The position numbers and the translations under genes were made by a program. DNA of 64,000 nt from Emticicia sp. BO119 (GTDB lineage: Bacteria; Bacteroidota; Bacteroidia; Cytophagales; Spirosomataceae): positions 496,001 through 560,000 of the forward strand of contig NZ_JACETV010000004.1 of assembly GCF_013912375.1 (NCBI RefSeq), written 5' to 3'. Positions 17,777 through 27,381 of this stretch are shown piece after piece. Every line of letters starts with the position of its first letter. Within the stretch, counting starts at the first letter, position 1. The notes under the pieces were generated by a model that made no database searches, had not been told where the DNA came from, and was given only the letters and a program-made list of their open reading frames with translations.

Positions 17777-18556
17777 TTATTCAAATGAAATATATAAAGT
17801 AACTGTATGAGTGGTCAGTTTATCTATGCCACCAATCGCAGTGCCTGCCGCAGTTGCAGGATTGATTAAGTTAATAAGGCCATGAGAAAAATGGATTTCA
17901 GGCGAAAACTTGAAGTACTCCCTGAAAAACTCAATACCCGTACCATATTCAATACTAAAATCATTGGTTCGGGTCGTAAACTGCTGACGATTTCTCCTGT
18001 TTACAGCATTGGTTTCTACAGCATATCGTAGCCCTCCAAAAATATACATACGTACATTCCCTCTCCGTTCCGACTTATATTTTAGCATCACCGGTAGCTC
18101 AAACCATGCAGTTTCACGCAATTCTTTTTTCTCTCCTAAGCCCACTACATTGTCAGGGTCTGACGGATCAGTCTCTGCAAAGCGATATTCTAATTTCCTT
18201 CCATAAATGGCTACTGTAGGCAGAACACGGAAGTCGAAATAATCGTTCAGGCGTACATTAGCCAATCCACCCATTTTCAGACCAATAGTGCCGGGTGAAG
18301 TAATAGCATAAACTTTATCCCTATTGACAAAGTAATTATTAAATCTGATATTGAAATTGGTATAAGGTAAGCCTAAAAAGTAGCCGAATTTCACGGTTTT
18401 AGCATCATAATCTCCCTGAAACAGCCGTTTGTTTTGTTGGGCCGATAAAGAGTGCATTGCTACAAAAGATAGAATCAAACAGCCCTTAGAAACAAGGATG
18501 GTCTTTTTTAATGATGAAGTTAAATTACGTGAAAAGGAGACCTTAATATTTTTCAT
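17777..18556 (-). CDS. porT: PorT-like outer-membrane protein (type IX secretion/gliding)
   Basis: A 259-aa protein with an extended N-terminus, a hydrophobic signal stretch (about residues 18-39, ending LSAQ), and a mature barrel beginning with GYFLGLPYTNFNIRFN, the typical start of PorT/SprT. The rest alternates strand-like segments, and the C-terminus ends in an aromatic residue (HTVTLYISFE). PorT is an outer-membrane/periplasmic component of the type IX secretion system. The placement directly after ubiE supports true PorT over a generic OMP_b-brl protein, because that gene order recurs in Bacteroidota as far as I recall. 43 bases separate it from ubiE. Confidence 0.75.
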   Translation of the reverse strand: MKNIKVSFSRNLTSSLKKTILVSKGCLILSFVAMHSLSAQQNKRLFQGDYDAKTVKFGYFLGLPYTNFNIRFNNYFVNRDKVYAITSPGTIGLKMGGLANVRLNDYFDFRVLPTVAIYGRKLEYRFAETDPSDPDNVVGLGEKKELRETAWFELPVMLKYKSERRGNVRMYIFGGLRYAVETNAVNRRNRQQFTTRTNDFSIEYGTGIEFFREYFKFSPEIHFSHGLINLINPATAAGTAIGGIDKLTTHTVTLYISFE

Positions 18557-18599
18557 TCAAACTTTAAGAAAAGGTTACATCTATTAATCAATAGCAATC

Positions 18600-19334
18600 T
18601 CAGGTCTTTTTCTTACCAAGATAGACCGTACAAATGCCAAAAGTAAGCGGCACACTTTTCGTTTCTGTGAATCCGGCTTTTTCAAAAACCCGAAGAAAAT
18701 CATCTCCTTCAGGAAAGGCCTTAACCGACTCGGGCAGATAACTGTAAGCTGCTTTGTCTTTTGATATGAGTTTCCCGATTAAAGGTACGATAGTAGAATT
18801 ATAGAACCAATATAACTGCTTGATAATAGGTGTTTTAGGCTTCGAGAATTCTATGATCAGACAAGTACCGCCGGGTTTTGTTACCCGGTTCATGTCGGTG
18901 AGCCCTTTCTCTAAATTCTCAAAGTTCCTTACTCCAAAAGAAACGATGACAGCATCAAAAGTATTGTTGTCAAACAGTAATTTCTCCGAATCCCCACTTC
19001 TGAGTTCTATCACATTTTCCATGCCAATCTTCTTCATTTTCTCTCGGCCCATAGCAAGCATACCTTCCGAAATATCTACACCTATTACTTTTTCAGGCTT
19101 CAGTTGTTTAACAGCCTCAACGGCAAGGTCACCGGTTCCGGTAGCAATATCTAAAATGAATTTAGGCTTGGCCGAACGCAACATCGAAATGGCTTTTTTT
19201 CTCCACCAAACGTCAATACCAACACTTAACAAACGGTTTAACAAATCATATTTAGGAGAAATGTTGTCAAACATCTCTGCAATTTGCTCACGTTTTCCTG
19301 CTTCTTTTTCTTTATAAGGTACAACCATCTTCAT
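18600..19334 (-). CDS. ubiE: Demethylmenaquinone methyltransferase
   Basis: MenG/UbiE methyltransferase, the last step of menaquinone synthesis, SAM-dependent and cytosolic. Motifs: MFDNISPKYDLLNRLLSVGID, then the SAM site ILDIATGTGDLAVEA, VIGVDISEGML, and the UbiE signature VSFGVRNFENLEKGL. The frame is open upstream to 19382, but those residues form a hydrophobic leader foreign to the family. The ATG at 19334 (MKMVVPYKEK) or 19328 is preferred, giving about 244 aa. It heads a cluster with porT and yidD. Confidence 0.93.
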   Translation of the reverse strand: MKMVVPYKEKEAGKREQIAEMFDNISPKYDLLNRLLSVGIDVWWRKKAISMLRSAKPKFILDIATGTGDLAVEAVKQLKPEKVIGVDISEGMLAMGREKMKKIGMENVIELRSGDSEKLLFDNNTFDAVIVSFGVRNFENLEKGLTDMNRVTKPGGTCLIIEFSKPKTPIIKQLYWFYNSTIVPLIGKLISKDKAAYSYLPESVKAFPEGDDFLRVFEKAGFTETKSVPLTFGICTVYLGKKKT

Positions 19335-19871
19335 TAAACAAAAAATCAATACTATGACAATAATGGGCAAAGTTACAACCACATTTTCATATTAGATAAG
19401 TTTTAAGCAGATAAATGCTTTAAAGCCAATAAATTAAGATATGAGATTGATCCGAAATAACAGCAAATAACTTCTTACATCGAAATCAAATTTCTAAAAT
19501 AGAAATGCCGGTAAAATTTTCGAATTATAGGCATTGATTGATTTACTGAATAGCAAACCTTGTGTTCGCTACAGACAAAACGTTTGTCAGATAAACAAAT
19601 CAAAAGATGCCATCAATAATTAAATAAAATACCATTAAATGAATCTTTTAACATAGATTCTACCAGGAAAAACTAATGAATTAATATAAGGCCAACAGCA
19701 CATAAGAGCCTGCTCAATTACACGCAACAAAATAAAATTTCGTGTTTTTTTAGATTTTTATCCACCTGAAAATCAGGGAGATAGGGTTTTTTCTGAACAG
19801 TTTTTTAAAATTAATTCCAACTATTTTTTTTTCAACTGAATCTATGTAGGAAATAAACCAAAGAAAAATTA
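19335..19871. other. Intergenic region between ubiE and a lipoprotein gene
   Basis: An A+T-rich stretch of 537 bases with no credible reading frame. A small hairpin (GACAAA-ACG-TTTGTC, 19574-19588) is the only clear structure. It must hold the divergent promoters of ubiE and the lipoprotein gene, but neither shows a convincing consensus. Confidence 0.5.
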
Positions 19872-20579
19872 ATGAAAAAAATCGTTTTAAGTCTCGTTTC
19901 GGTAGCTATTTTATTCTCTTGTACAAAAGAGGAAACCACCACCCCACAACTATCGTTAAATGACCAGTTTAATGTTTCAACAACGGGTTGGAGTGCAGAT
20001 TTTGCGGATTATCCGGTAGGTGAGGAAACATTCTATGAATTATCAACTAAAAAGGATGCAAAATTACCAGCGCCTTTAGATACATTGAAGAAAGGTTTCC
20101 GTGTTTCGGGTAATAATCATAGCGATGATTTGTTTATGTTTCTAACCAAAAAGATGACAGGTCTAAAAGCCAGTCAGACTTACAAAGGAACATTTGAGGT
20201 TGAGTTTGCATCTAATGCACCGGATGGTTCTGTTGGTGTAGGCGGCTCTCCGGCTGAAAGCGTGTATATGGGCATCGGTCTGACATCAATCGAACCTAAG
20301 AAAGTGGCAAATACCACTACGAAGAGCTATGAGATGAATATCAAAAAAATGCAACAGGCAACCAGCGGTCAGGACATGAAAGTGATTGGTAATATAGCTA
20401 ATGGTACAACCGAAAACAAATACAAAATCATCAAAAGAACTGGTGAGTTTACAGGTAAATCAGATGCTAACGGTAACCTTTGGGTAATAGTAGGAACAGA
20501 TTCAGGCTTTGAAGCTACAACTACGCTTTATTACACAGGCGTAAAAGTAAACCTGACAGAAGTTACTGCTGCTCAGTAA
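19872..20579 (+). CDS. Lipoprotein of unknown function
   Basis: A 235-aa lipoprotein: short signal (MKKIVLSLVSVAILF) and lipobox ILFSC with Cys17 as the anchor, followed by an acidic/Thr-rich linker. The mature part looks like a single beta-sandwich: LKASQTYKGTFEVEFASNAP, GSPAESVYMGIGLTSIEPKK, then LWVIVGTDSGFEATTTLYYTG near the end. I recognise no named family. It resembles the exported carbohydrate-binding or adhesin-like lipoproteins common in Bacteroidota, but that is only an impression. A second lipoprotein gene follows 117 bases on. Confidence 0.75.
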   Translation: MKKIVLSLVSVAILFSCTKEETTTPQLSLNDQFNVSTTGWSADFADYPVGEETFYELSTKKDAKLPAPLDTLKKGFRVSGNNHSDDLFMFLTKKMTGLKASQTYKGTFEVEFASNAPDGSVGVGGSPAESVYMGIGLTSIEPKKVANTTTKSYEMNIKKMQQATSGQDMKVIGNIANGTTENKYKIIKRTGEFTGKSDANGNLWVIVGTDSGFEATTTLYYTGVKVNLTEVTAAQ

Positions 20580-20601
20580 TTTTAAGAACCCACTTCTTAT
20601 T

Positions 20602-20627
20602 CCCTTCCTCACATTGCTGAGGAAGGG
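20602..20627 (+). terminator. Hairpin after lipoprotein gene (weak terminator)
   Basis: CCCTTCCTCA pairs with TGAGGAAGGG around CATTGC, but no T-run follows on the plus strand. It may slow rather than stop transcription. Confidence 0.4.
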
Positions 20628-20696
20628 AAGAGGATGGGATTACGGTTTCCACACAGTTAAAAGCAATATTTATTCAAACCTAATCTGATATAATTT

Positions 20697-21248
20697 ATGA
20701 AAAAATTATTCGGCTTCTGCGGCATTATTACCTGCTTAGTATTGAATGCTTGCAAGGACAAGGTCGTTCCGTTAGGCGAATTAACGAATGCCTATCTGCC
20801 TTTAGCTGTTGGAAATTACTGGAACTTAGATACCTTTGGTTTAAGGGAAATTACTGAGACAAAAGTTTTTGATGGTAAAGCGTACTATGCCATTATGCAA
20901 AGCCATGATACTTCGTATGTCAGAAACGAAGGGGATAAAATTATAGAATACTATCAGGGAAAAACCTCAGTGATATTTGACCTGAACGCTGACGTAAATG
21001 ATACCTGGCAATATAGAGATTATACAGTAAAACTTACCAGCAAAACCGAAACAATTAAGATAGGTGGACAAGAAATTAAAAATTGTTATCGTTTCTATTT
21101 TGATATTCCACCAATGGCTGATGATGAACATGCTATCTGGCTGGCGTCGGGCATAGGCTTTATTCAGCAGGAATGCTATGGCGCCTGTATAGGCGGAAAA
21201 AACAAATTAAAAGAAATGAAGCTTGATGGCAAAGTGTATAGACTTTAG
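20697..21248 (+). CDS. Lipoprotein of unknown function
   Basis: A 183-aa lipoprotein with a signal peptide and lipobox VLNAC (Cys19). After the anchor comes AYLPLAVGNYWNLDTFG, a motif seen at the start of many exported Bacteroidota proteins whose name is often simply 'hypothetical lipoprotein'. A C-terminal segment (AIWLASGIGFIQQECYGACIGGKNKLKEM) has two more Cys that could form a disulfide. No enzyme motif is visible. It is in the same direction as the previous lipoprotein gene and may be co-transcribed with it; a clear terminator follows. Confidence 0.75.
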   Translation: MKKLFGFCGIITCLVLNACKDKVVPLGELTNAYLPLAVGNYWNLDTFGLREITETKVFDGKAYYAIMQSHDTSYVRNEGDKIIEYYQGKTSVIFDLNADVNDTWQYRDYTVKLTSKTETIKIGGQEIKNCYRFYFDIPPMADDEHAIWLASGIGFIQQECYGACIGGKNKLKEMKLDGKVYRL

Positions 21249-21278
21249 CTATAAGTTGATAAAAATGAAGTAGTAAAT

Positions 21279-21311
21279 GAGCCTGATAATCTGATTATCG
21301 GGCTTTTAATT
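21279..21311 (+). terminator. Intrinsic terminator
   Basis: AGCCTGATAAT pairs (with a G-U pair) with ATTATCGGGCT around CTG, then TTTAATTTT. Confidence 0.75.
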
Positions 21312-21693
21312 TTGACGTTATTAAAACGAAAAAAATCAGGTAACTACCGAATATTTAATTGATGAATAATAATATCATGCCCTTAAAGAATTGGATTGTA
21401 TCCACTTAATCAGTATTTGAATGATTTTATGATTAATGCTTTAGTATTTCGTTGACAATTATTTCTTTTAGGCACATTTGTTGCTCAAATTATGTTCTAA
21501 GCAAGTATTTTTAAGAAACATTTTGGCTTGGATTGTGAGTCTCTATTGAGATTTTTTATAATTTCGGGAGTAACAACCCAGTATAACAAAAAATATTACA
21601 ACTAAAGGTAAAAGGTTAAGCCAGCCTGATTTACCCTACTATATATTTATGATTTTCATACAATTATTCATCTAAAGGTGGCTGGATTTAAAG
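21311..21693. other. Intergenic region upstream of the hybrid histidine kinase
   Basis: About 380 A+T-rich bases without a gene. TAATTTCG at 21559-21566 is one mismatch from the -7 consensus, and ATTG lies 23 bases upstream of it, so this may be the kinase promoter. Nothing else stands out. Confidence 0.45.
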
Positions 21694-24531
21694 ATGGACA
21701 TTAAGAACCTATTGCATAGATATTTAACATACCGTTTACGGAATGCTTTCCTGTGCATCTCTCCTATATTGTTGGTCTTATTCTTAATGCTATATTCATC
21801 TGTTTCTTTTGCGCAGTCGTTTAAACAAGGTGAAGCAGATGTAAGAGCCATTCAATTCGAGAATACAAAAAATCACGTTGATTTATCAGGTGAATGGGCT
21901 TTTTATTGGCAAAAACTATTAAGCCCTGAGCAGATAGCAACTACTAAACCCGATTATTATATCCCTTTTACCGATGTCTGGAACAAGCACGAGCAATTAG
22001 GCAAACCTTTTAAAGCCTTTGGCTATGCTACCTATACTTTAAAAATTTATATTGATCATAAAAAGAATCCGCAGCTTTCCTTTTTCATTCCTGCTCCTTA
22101 TTCCAGTTACAAACTCTGGATTAATGGCGATCTGTTTGCACATAATGGTGTGGTAGCCACCACTAAAGAAGCCTACCAACCACACTGGTTGCCTATCAAA
22201 AAGCTTTATCTTGCGCAATCCGATACTTTGCAGTTAGTGATGCAGGTAGCTAATTTCGATCATTACAGGGGTGGGTTCTCACAACCAATCATTTTAGGGA
22301 GCAACAATTATACAGAAGACCTGTGGGATACTGAATTGTCTATTACCCTGATTCTGACAGGAATCCTGCTGATGGTTGCCTTGATATTCTTCGGGTTATA
22401 TTTCTTAGGACAAAAAGACCCCGTAGTTGTATTTTTTGCACTGTATTGTGTGTTTTATATTTATCGGTTAATAGGTGTTGATAAGATTTATTATCTCCAT
22501 CAGGTTTTTCCGAACATTCCTTTCAAAATCACTTTTTTCTTTGAGTATTTCACCATCTTCTTTTGTATATACCTCTTCACCCGATTTGTAAGGTCGCTTT
22601 ATGCAAGCAATAGTAGATTTGTTATGGGAGTAGGGTATATAAGTCTTTTCTATATAGCTTTGCTGATTTTCGCACCAACTTATATTATCTCTTATGTATC
22701 GCAGTTATTTTTCTTTATTATATTGTTTTTTGTGGCATATAATTTCTATATGTCTGTTATTGCAGTAATTCGTAAGCGTAAGGGATCCGTCTTTGCGTTA
22801 TTAAGTATGTTTTCTATCGGACTGGCAGTCACGCTAAATATATTAGGTTACTTTGGCTATTTACGCCCTTCATCGTATTACCTGTTTTTTGGATATTTTG
22901 GCTTTATTCTTTTTCAGACACTTATCCTCTCTCATAGATTTGTGTATTCGTTCCGAAAAGCCCGCCGCGAGGCAGAACAGGCAGCTAAAGCCAAATCAGA
23001 GTTTTTGGCCAACATGAGCCATGAAATCAGAACACCATTAAATGGAGTAATTGGTTTTACTGATTTATTAATGAAAACCAAACTTGATAGCACTCAGCAA
23101 CAGTATATGTCTACAGTTTTCCAGTCAGCCAATGCTTTGCTCGACATTATCAATGACATACTGGATTTCTCAAAAATTGAAGCAGGTAAACTCGAAATAG
23201 TGGTAGAAAAGACGAATATTCATGAACTGATGAGCCAGGTAGCTGATATGATCACCTTTCAGGCAAGCCAGAAGAGCTTAGAGGTATTGCTGAATATTCC
23301 GGTCAATGTTCCACGCTATATATGGGTTGATGTGGTGCGTTTAAGGCAAATTTTAGTAAATCTGCTGAGTAATGCCGTAAAATTTACAGAAGCAGGGGAG
23401 ATAGAATTGAAGGTTGAGATGTTGGGTGATATTAAAAGTAATTATAATAGCTTCCGGTTTTCAGTAAAAGACACCGGTATTGGAATTGCTCCGCAGAATC
23501 AGGAGAAAATATTTCAGGCATTCTTACAAGAAGATTCCTCTACAACCCGTAAGTTCGGCGGAACAGGCTTAGGTCTTACTATTTCTAATAAACTATTAGC
23601 TTTGATGCAAAGCAAGCTACGTGTAGAAAGCGAAGTAAATAAGGGAACCCGATTTTATTTTGACCTAAACCTGAGGTCAGAAGCAGGAGAAGTAGATGAA
23701 TGGAAAAATCTTGATGTTTTTAAACGGGTGCTCGTTGCCGACGATAACAGAACCAACCGTTCGCTTTTGAAAAGTATGCTTGATCTGAGGAATATCAGCT
23801 ACGAAGAAGTAGAGAACGGGCAGCAGGTAATAGATTTATTAGGTAAAGGTGAAAAATTTGACTTGTTGATTATAGATTACCACATGCCTTATTTAGATGG
23901 CTTGGATACAGTTCGCATACTCAGACAAAAACCAAAGTTTAATGCCGACAAACTGCCCATCATATTATTGTATAGCTCTCATGCCCACGAATATATAAAT
24001 AGTGAATCTGAAAAACTACAAATAAGGCAACGTTTGGTAAAACCCGTAACGATTCAGAAAGTATTTGAGGGGATGTCAAAAATCGCAACCAAAGTAGTTG
24101 AAGAAAGTCAGAAGTCAGAAGCCCCCAAATCAGCACAATACGTAGATGAGCGATACCTTACGATTCTGATTGTTGAAGATAATAAAGTGAATATGCTCTT
24201 CGCCCGGACAATCTTTAAATCAGTCTTCCCGAATGGGCGTATTTTAGAGGCTGAAAATGGGAAATTAGCGGTTGATATTTTCAAAAAAGAAGCTCCTGAT
24301 ATTGTTTTTATGGATATGCAAATGCCGGAAATGAATGGTCTGGAAGCCACCTTAGCTATTCGTGAAATAGAAAACGGCAAAAGCAGAATACCCATTATTG
24401 CCCTTACCGCCGGAACAGTAAAAGGCGAAAAAGAAAAATGTCTGGAAGCAGGCATGGACGATTACATTACTAAGCCTTTCATAAAAGACACAGTAGTAAA
24501 GGCTATTCAGAAGTATATAAGGGTTGAGTAG
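21694..24531 (+). CDS. 7TM hybrid sensor histidine kinase with two receiver domains
   Basis: A 945-aa membrane sensor. A signal/anchor helix (residues ~20-41) is followed by a periplasmic 7TMR-DISM jelly-roll domain (~45-200; VDLSGEWAFYWQKLL, then FGYATYTLKIYI) and seven membrane segments (~210-415). Then come a HisKA domain with phospho-acceptor His in ANMSHEIRTPLNGVIGF, an ATPase domain (VRLRQILVNLLSNAVKFT, DTGIGI, FGGTGLGLTISN) and two receivers: VLVADDNRTN...LLIIDYHMP and ILIVEDNKVN...IVFMDMQMPEMNG, each with its Asp, and a Lys in LVKP and ITKPF. There is no HPt or output domain. The signal is unknown; 7TMR-DISM sensors often read carbohydrates or exported metabolites. Confidence 0.93.
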   Translation: MDIKNLLHRYLTYRLRNAFLCISPILLVLFLMLYSSVSFAQSFKQGEADVRAIQFENTKNHVDLSGEWAFYWQKLLSPEQIATTKPDYYIPFTDVWNKHEQLGKPFKAFGYATYTLKIYIDHKKNPQLSFFIPAPYSSYKLWINGDLFAHNGVVATTKEAYQPHWLPIKKLYLAQSDTLQLVMQVANFDHYRGGFSQPIILGSNNYTEDLWDTELSITLILTGILLMVALIFFGLYFLGQKDPVVVFFALYCVFYIYRLIGVDKIYYLHQVFPNIPFKITFFFEYFTIFFCIYLFTRFVRSLYASNSRFVMGVGYISLFYIALLIFAPTYIISYVSQLFFFIILFFVAYNFYMSVIAVIRKRKGSVFALLSMFSIGLAVTLNILGYFGYLRPSSYYLFFGYFGFILFQTLILSHRFVYSFRKARREAEQAAKAKSEFLANMSHEIRTPLNGVIGFTDLLMKTKLDSTQQQYMSTVFQSANALLDIINDILDFSKIEAGKLEIVVEKTNIHELMSQVADMITFQASQKSLEVLLNIPVNVPRYIWVDVVRLRQILVNLLSNAVKFTEAGEIELKVEMLGDIKSNYNSFRFSVKDTGIGIAPQNQEKIFQAFLQEDSSTTRKFGGTGLGLTISNKLLALMQSKLRVESEVNKGTRFYFDLNLRSEAGEVDEWKNLDVFKRVLVADDNRTNRSLLKSMLDLRNISYEEVENGQQVIDLLGKGEKFDLLIIDYHMPYLDGLDTVRILRQKPKFNADKLPIILLYSSHAHEYINSESEKLQIRQRLVKPVTIQKVFEGMSKIATKVVEESQKSEAPKSAQYVDERYLTILIVEDNKVNMLFARTIFKSVFPNGRILEAENGKLAVDIFKKEAPDIVFMDMQMPEMNGLEATLAIREIENGKSRIPIIALTAGTVKGEKEKCLEAGMDDYITKPFIKDTVVKAIQKYIRVE

Positions 24532-24584
24532 TAAGGTCATTTATATATGTTATTTTATTTGTCTGACACGATCCCTTAAATTAC

Positions 24585-24613
24585 AACTTGGTAGTCTTGC
24601 CAAGTTTTTTTTA
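24585..24613 (+). terminator. Intrinsic terminator after the hybrid kinase
   Basis: AACTTGG (24585-24591) pairs with CCAAGTT (24600-24606), followed by TTTTTTTATTTT. Confidence 0.85.
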
Positions 24614-24640
24614 TTTTGTTGCTCAATGAATATAATATAG

Positions 24641-25615
24641 ATGTCTTTAGAGAATTTTCTTAAAGCAATTGACCAGGAAATTGCCCGCACTAAATATGGC
24701 GAAACCCCCATTGAATTATATGAGCCGATTGAATACCTGATGTCATTAGGTGGCAAAAGAATGCGCCCTTTGCTAACGGTTATGGCCACAAATATTTTTT
24801 CTGATAATTGGGAGAATGCCATTAAACCTGCCCTTGGTGTAGAAGTTTTTCATAATTTTACGCTGATGCACGACGATATTATGGATGCTGCTCCGTTGCG
24901 CCGCGGTAAATCTACAGTACATGAAAAATGGAACCCTAATATTGCTATTCTTTCAGGTGATGTCATGTTGGTTTGTGCCTATGAATTAATGACGGCGGTT
25001 GATGATGGAATTTTTAAACAGGTAATCAGAAGATTCAACCGTACAGCCGCAGAAGTTTGTGAGGGGCAGCAGTTAGATATGAACTTTGCCTCACGTAATG
25101 ATGTAACAGAAGAAGAATACATTGATATGATTCGCCTCAAAACTTCAGTTCTTCTGGGCTTTGCCTTAGAGTTGGGTGGCATGATTGCTCATGCAGGAGA
25201 AACCAATACTAAATTACTCTATGAAATAGGAACAAATGTGGGCATAGGGTTTCAGTTAAAAGATGATATTTTAGACGTTTATGGCGACCCTAAGAAATTC
25301 GGTAAACAGGTAGGCGGAGATATTATCGAAAACAAAAAAACGTTTCTGCTTATAGAGGCACTGGAGCAAGCCAAAGGCAAACCAGAAGAAAAGGAACTGG
25401 CATACTGGCTTTCTGCCAAAGAATTTGACAAAAATGAGAAAGTAAAAGCAGTTACAGCGATTTATGATGCTTTAGGTATTAAACAAATGGCTGAAAATAA
25501 AATGAATAAATTTTTTACTGATGGATTAAGTGATTTGGAGAAATTGGCAGCAACAACCGATAGAAAAAAACCTTTGCTTGACCTGATAGAAATGTTAATA
25601 GAACGAGAAAATTAG
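24641..25615 (+). CDS. Polyprenyl diphosphate synthase (short-chain trans type)
   Basis: A 324-aa isoprenyl diphosphate synthase that condenses isopentenyl diphosphate onto allylic diphosphates. GGKRMRP is at 37-43, the first Asp-rich motif DDIMD at 78-82 followed by PLRRGK, and the second motif in GFQLKDDILDVYGD near 215. Phe73 lies five residues before the first Asp, which in this family usually limits the product to about C15-C20. No insertion of the bacterial FPP-synthase type is seen, so geranylgeranyl or farnesyl diphosphate is the best guess. It leads a tight cluster: the rhomboid gene starts 6 bases after it. Confidence 0.88.
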   Translation: MSLENFLKAIDQEIARTKYGETPIELYEPIEYLMSLGGKRMRPLLTVMATNIFSDNWENAIKPALGVEVFHNFTLMHDDIMDAAPLRRGKSTVHEKWNPNIAILSGDVMLVCAYELMTAVDDGIFKQVIRRFNRTAAEVCEGQQLDMNFASRNDVTEEEYIDMIRLKTSVLLGFALELGGMIAHAGETNTKLLYEIGTNVGIGFQLKDDILDVYGDPKKFGKQVGGDIIENKKTFLLIEALEQAKGKPEEKELAYWLSAKEFDKNEKVKAVTAIYDALGIKQMAENKMNKFFTDGLSDLEKLAATTDRKKPLLDLIEMLIEREN

Positions 25616-25621
25616 AAAAAT

Positions 25622-26242
25622 ATGTCTTTAACGGTAATTATTATTGCTATTACAGTAGTTGTGAGCATTGCGGCATTTAATAACGGTCGCCTGATGCATC
25701 AATATATTCTGAACCCCTATACGGTGCATAGACGAAATGAATGGTGGCGATTGCTTACCTCAGGTTTTTTACATGGTGATTTCGGGCATTTGTTCTTCAA
25801 TATGTTTAGCCTTTATCTTTTTGGAGAGGGGGTAGAAGCCTATTTTCGTCAGATATTTGGTAATAAAGCCGATTTTTTCTACATTCTGCTGTATCTTTTA
25901 GGGATTATCGTGGCTAATTTACCAGACACTTTTACTAAGAAAAACAATTCAGGATATAATGCCTTAGGGGCTTCAGGCGGTGTAGCCTCAGTAGTGTTTG
26001 CTTTTATTATGTTTCAGCCTACGGCAAAAATGGGCTTTATTCCTCTTCCACCTATTATTCCGGCCTGGATATTCGGAATTTTGTATCTGTTATATTCAAG
26101 ATATATGGCTCAGAAACAATATGATAATATAGGCCACACAGCTCATATGTGGGGTGCTCTTTGGGGTGTTGTCTTTTTAATTCTTACTTACCCGCCTATT
26201 GTTCAGCATTTCATTCAAACAATTGCCGATAGTTTCCGCTAA
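25622..26242 (+). CDS. Rhomboid-family intramembrane serine protease
   Basis: A 206-aa six-helix rhomboid. All catalytic features are there: HLFFNM (Asn60 for the oxyanion), GASGG (nucleophile Ser118) and AHMWGALWG (His175). NEWWRLLTSGFLHGDFGHLFFN is the classical first-loop pattern. It should cleave membrane-spanning substrates in the inner membrane. It overlaps the next gene by one base (TAATG) and follows the prenyl synthase by six, so the three are one transcription unit. The functional link with the downstream membrane LytTR protein is attractive but unproven. Confidence 0.92.
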   Translation: MSLTVIIIAITVVVSIAAFNNGRLMHQYILNPYTVHRRNEWWRLLTSGFLHGDFGHLFFNMFSLYLFGEGVEAYFRQIFGNKADFFYILLYLLGIIVANLPDTFTKKNNSGYNALGASGGVASVVFAFIMFQPTAKMGFIPLPPIIPAWIFGILYLLYSRYMAQKQYDNIGHTAHMWGALWGVVFLILTYPPIVQHFIQTIADSFR

Positions 26243-27093
26243 TGTTTAAAATATTACAGCAACCTTATCCTTTTCCGCATAAGTCCGTGGGCGTTTGCTT
26301 ACGCAAAAGTCTGATTGAAGGAACAGGCGTCGCTTTATTTTTTATCATTTTTCAGCCCTTTGGTCTGAATGAATGGCAACATCCGCATAAATTATGGGTG
26401 CTTATTGGTTTTGGTGCTATTGTAAGTATATGCACTTCATTCAATCGGTTAATTTTGCCCTTGCTTTTTCCAGAGTTTTTCAATGAACAAAAATGGTTAG
26501 TATGGAAAGAAATAGCAGATATATTATGTCTGCTTTTGCTTATTACCTGTGCCAATATGTTCTATTCAAAAGTCTTCTTTCATTACCTGCCGCTTACACC
26601 TTTAGGTTTTATTATTATGTTCCTGATTGTGGCATTAATTGGACTGATTCCGATTTCATTTGGAGTAATGTCCAACTATATCCTTCAGCTTAAAAAGTAT
26701 AATCAGACCATAGTCGTACAGCCGCATGAAACCACAAGGCAAGAGGAGAACGCCACAAGTCCGATTAAACTGATTGCCGAAAATGAAAAAGATATTGTAG
26801 AGATAAATCCTGATGATTTGTTTTTCATAGAATCTTCAGATAACTATTCAACTGTTTATTATAAGAAGAATAACGTACTTCAAAAAGAGCTACTCCGAAG
26901 TAGCCTGACACGTTTGGAAGCGCAGATACAACTACCTGATATTGTCCGTTGCCATCGGTCTTATATAGTTAATCTTGATAAAGTCGGGAAAGTAACGGGC
27001 AATGCCCAAGGCTATAAACTACATTTACAATCAATTGATTTAACCGTTCCGGTTGCCCGGAAATATTCAGAGATTGTCGAGAGGTTTAAATAG
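26242..27093 (+). CDS. Membrane-anchored LytTR-type DNA-binding regulator
   Basis: A 283-aa protein. Residues ~25-155 hold four hydrophobic helices, and residues ~185-283 a LytTR DNA-binding domain: NPDDLFFIESSDNYSTVYY, then IVRCHRSYIVNLDKV with the conserved R-C-H-R-S, ending VPVARKYSEIVERF. This is a one-component regulator tethered to the inner membrane, not the usual LytR response regulator, because there is no receiver domain. Its start overlaps the rhomboid stop by one base, which suggests translational coupling. The rhomboid could in principle release or control it. Target genes are unknown. Confidence 0.88.
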   Translation: MFKILQQPYPFPHKSVGVCLRKSLIEGTGVALFFIIFQPFGLNEWQHPHKLWVLIGFGAIVSICTSFNRLILPLLFPEFFNEQKWLVWKEIADILCLLLLITCANMFYSKVFFHYLPLTPLGFIIMFLIVALIGLIPISFGVMSNYILQLKKYNQTIVVQPHETTRQEENATSPIKLIAENEKDIVEINPDDLFFIESSDNYSTVYYKKNNVLQKELLRSSLTRLEAQIQLPDIVRCHRSYIVNLDKVGKVTGNAQGYKLHLQSIDLTVPVARKYSEIVERFK

Positions 27094-27320
27094 TGCTTCT
27101 AATAAACTTTTCTCAAATAAACGCAGTATAAATGTCAGGATTAGTAAAAACAGGGCATTGCCTTGTCTCTGCTTTAGGTAAGTATTAGATTTTATCCGAT
27201 AATTTTGAAAACCTCTGATGATGAAATCCTGATCACCACCCTTGTCATTCTCCCCTGAAACACGCCATTCTTCCCTATCTTTTGTCAAACTCCCCAAAGG
27301 CTTGATAGTCAGCCCTTTCA

Positions 27321-27353
27321 TTTGACTATTATTTGCCGGTCACTATACATTTG
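27321..27353 (+). promoter_or_regulatory. Consensus promoter of the DUF2141 gene
   Basis: TTTG at 27321-27324, a 21-bp spacer and TACATTTG at 27346-27353. It places transcription start about 20 bases before the ATG at 27382 and supports that start over an ATG at 27322, which lies inside the promoter. Confidence 0.75.
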
Positions 27354-27381
27354 TGTCATCGAAACAAAAACTATAACACAA

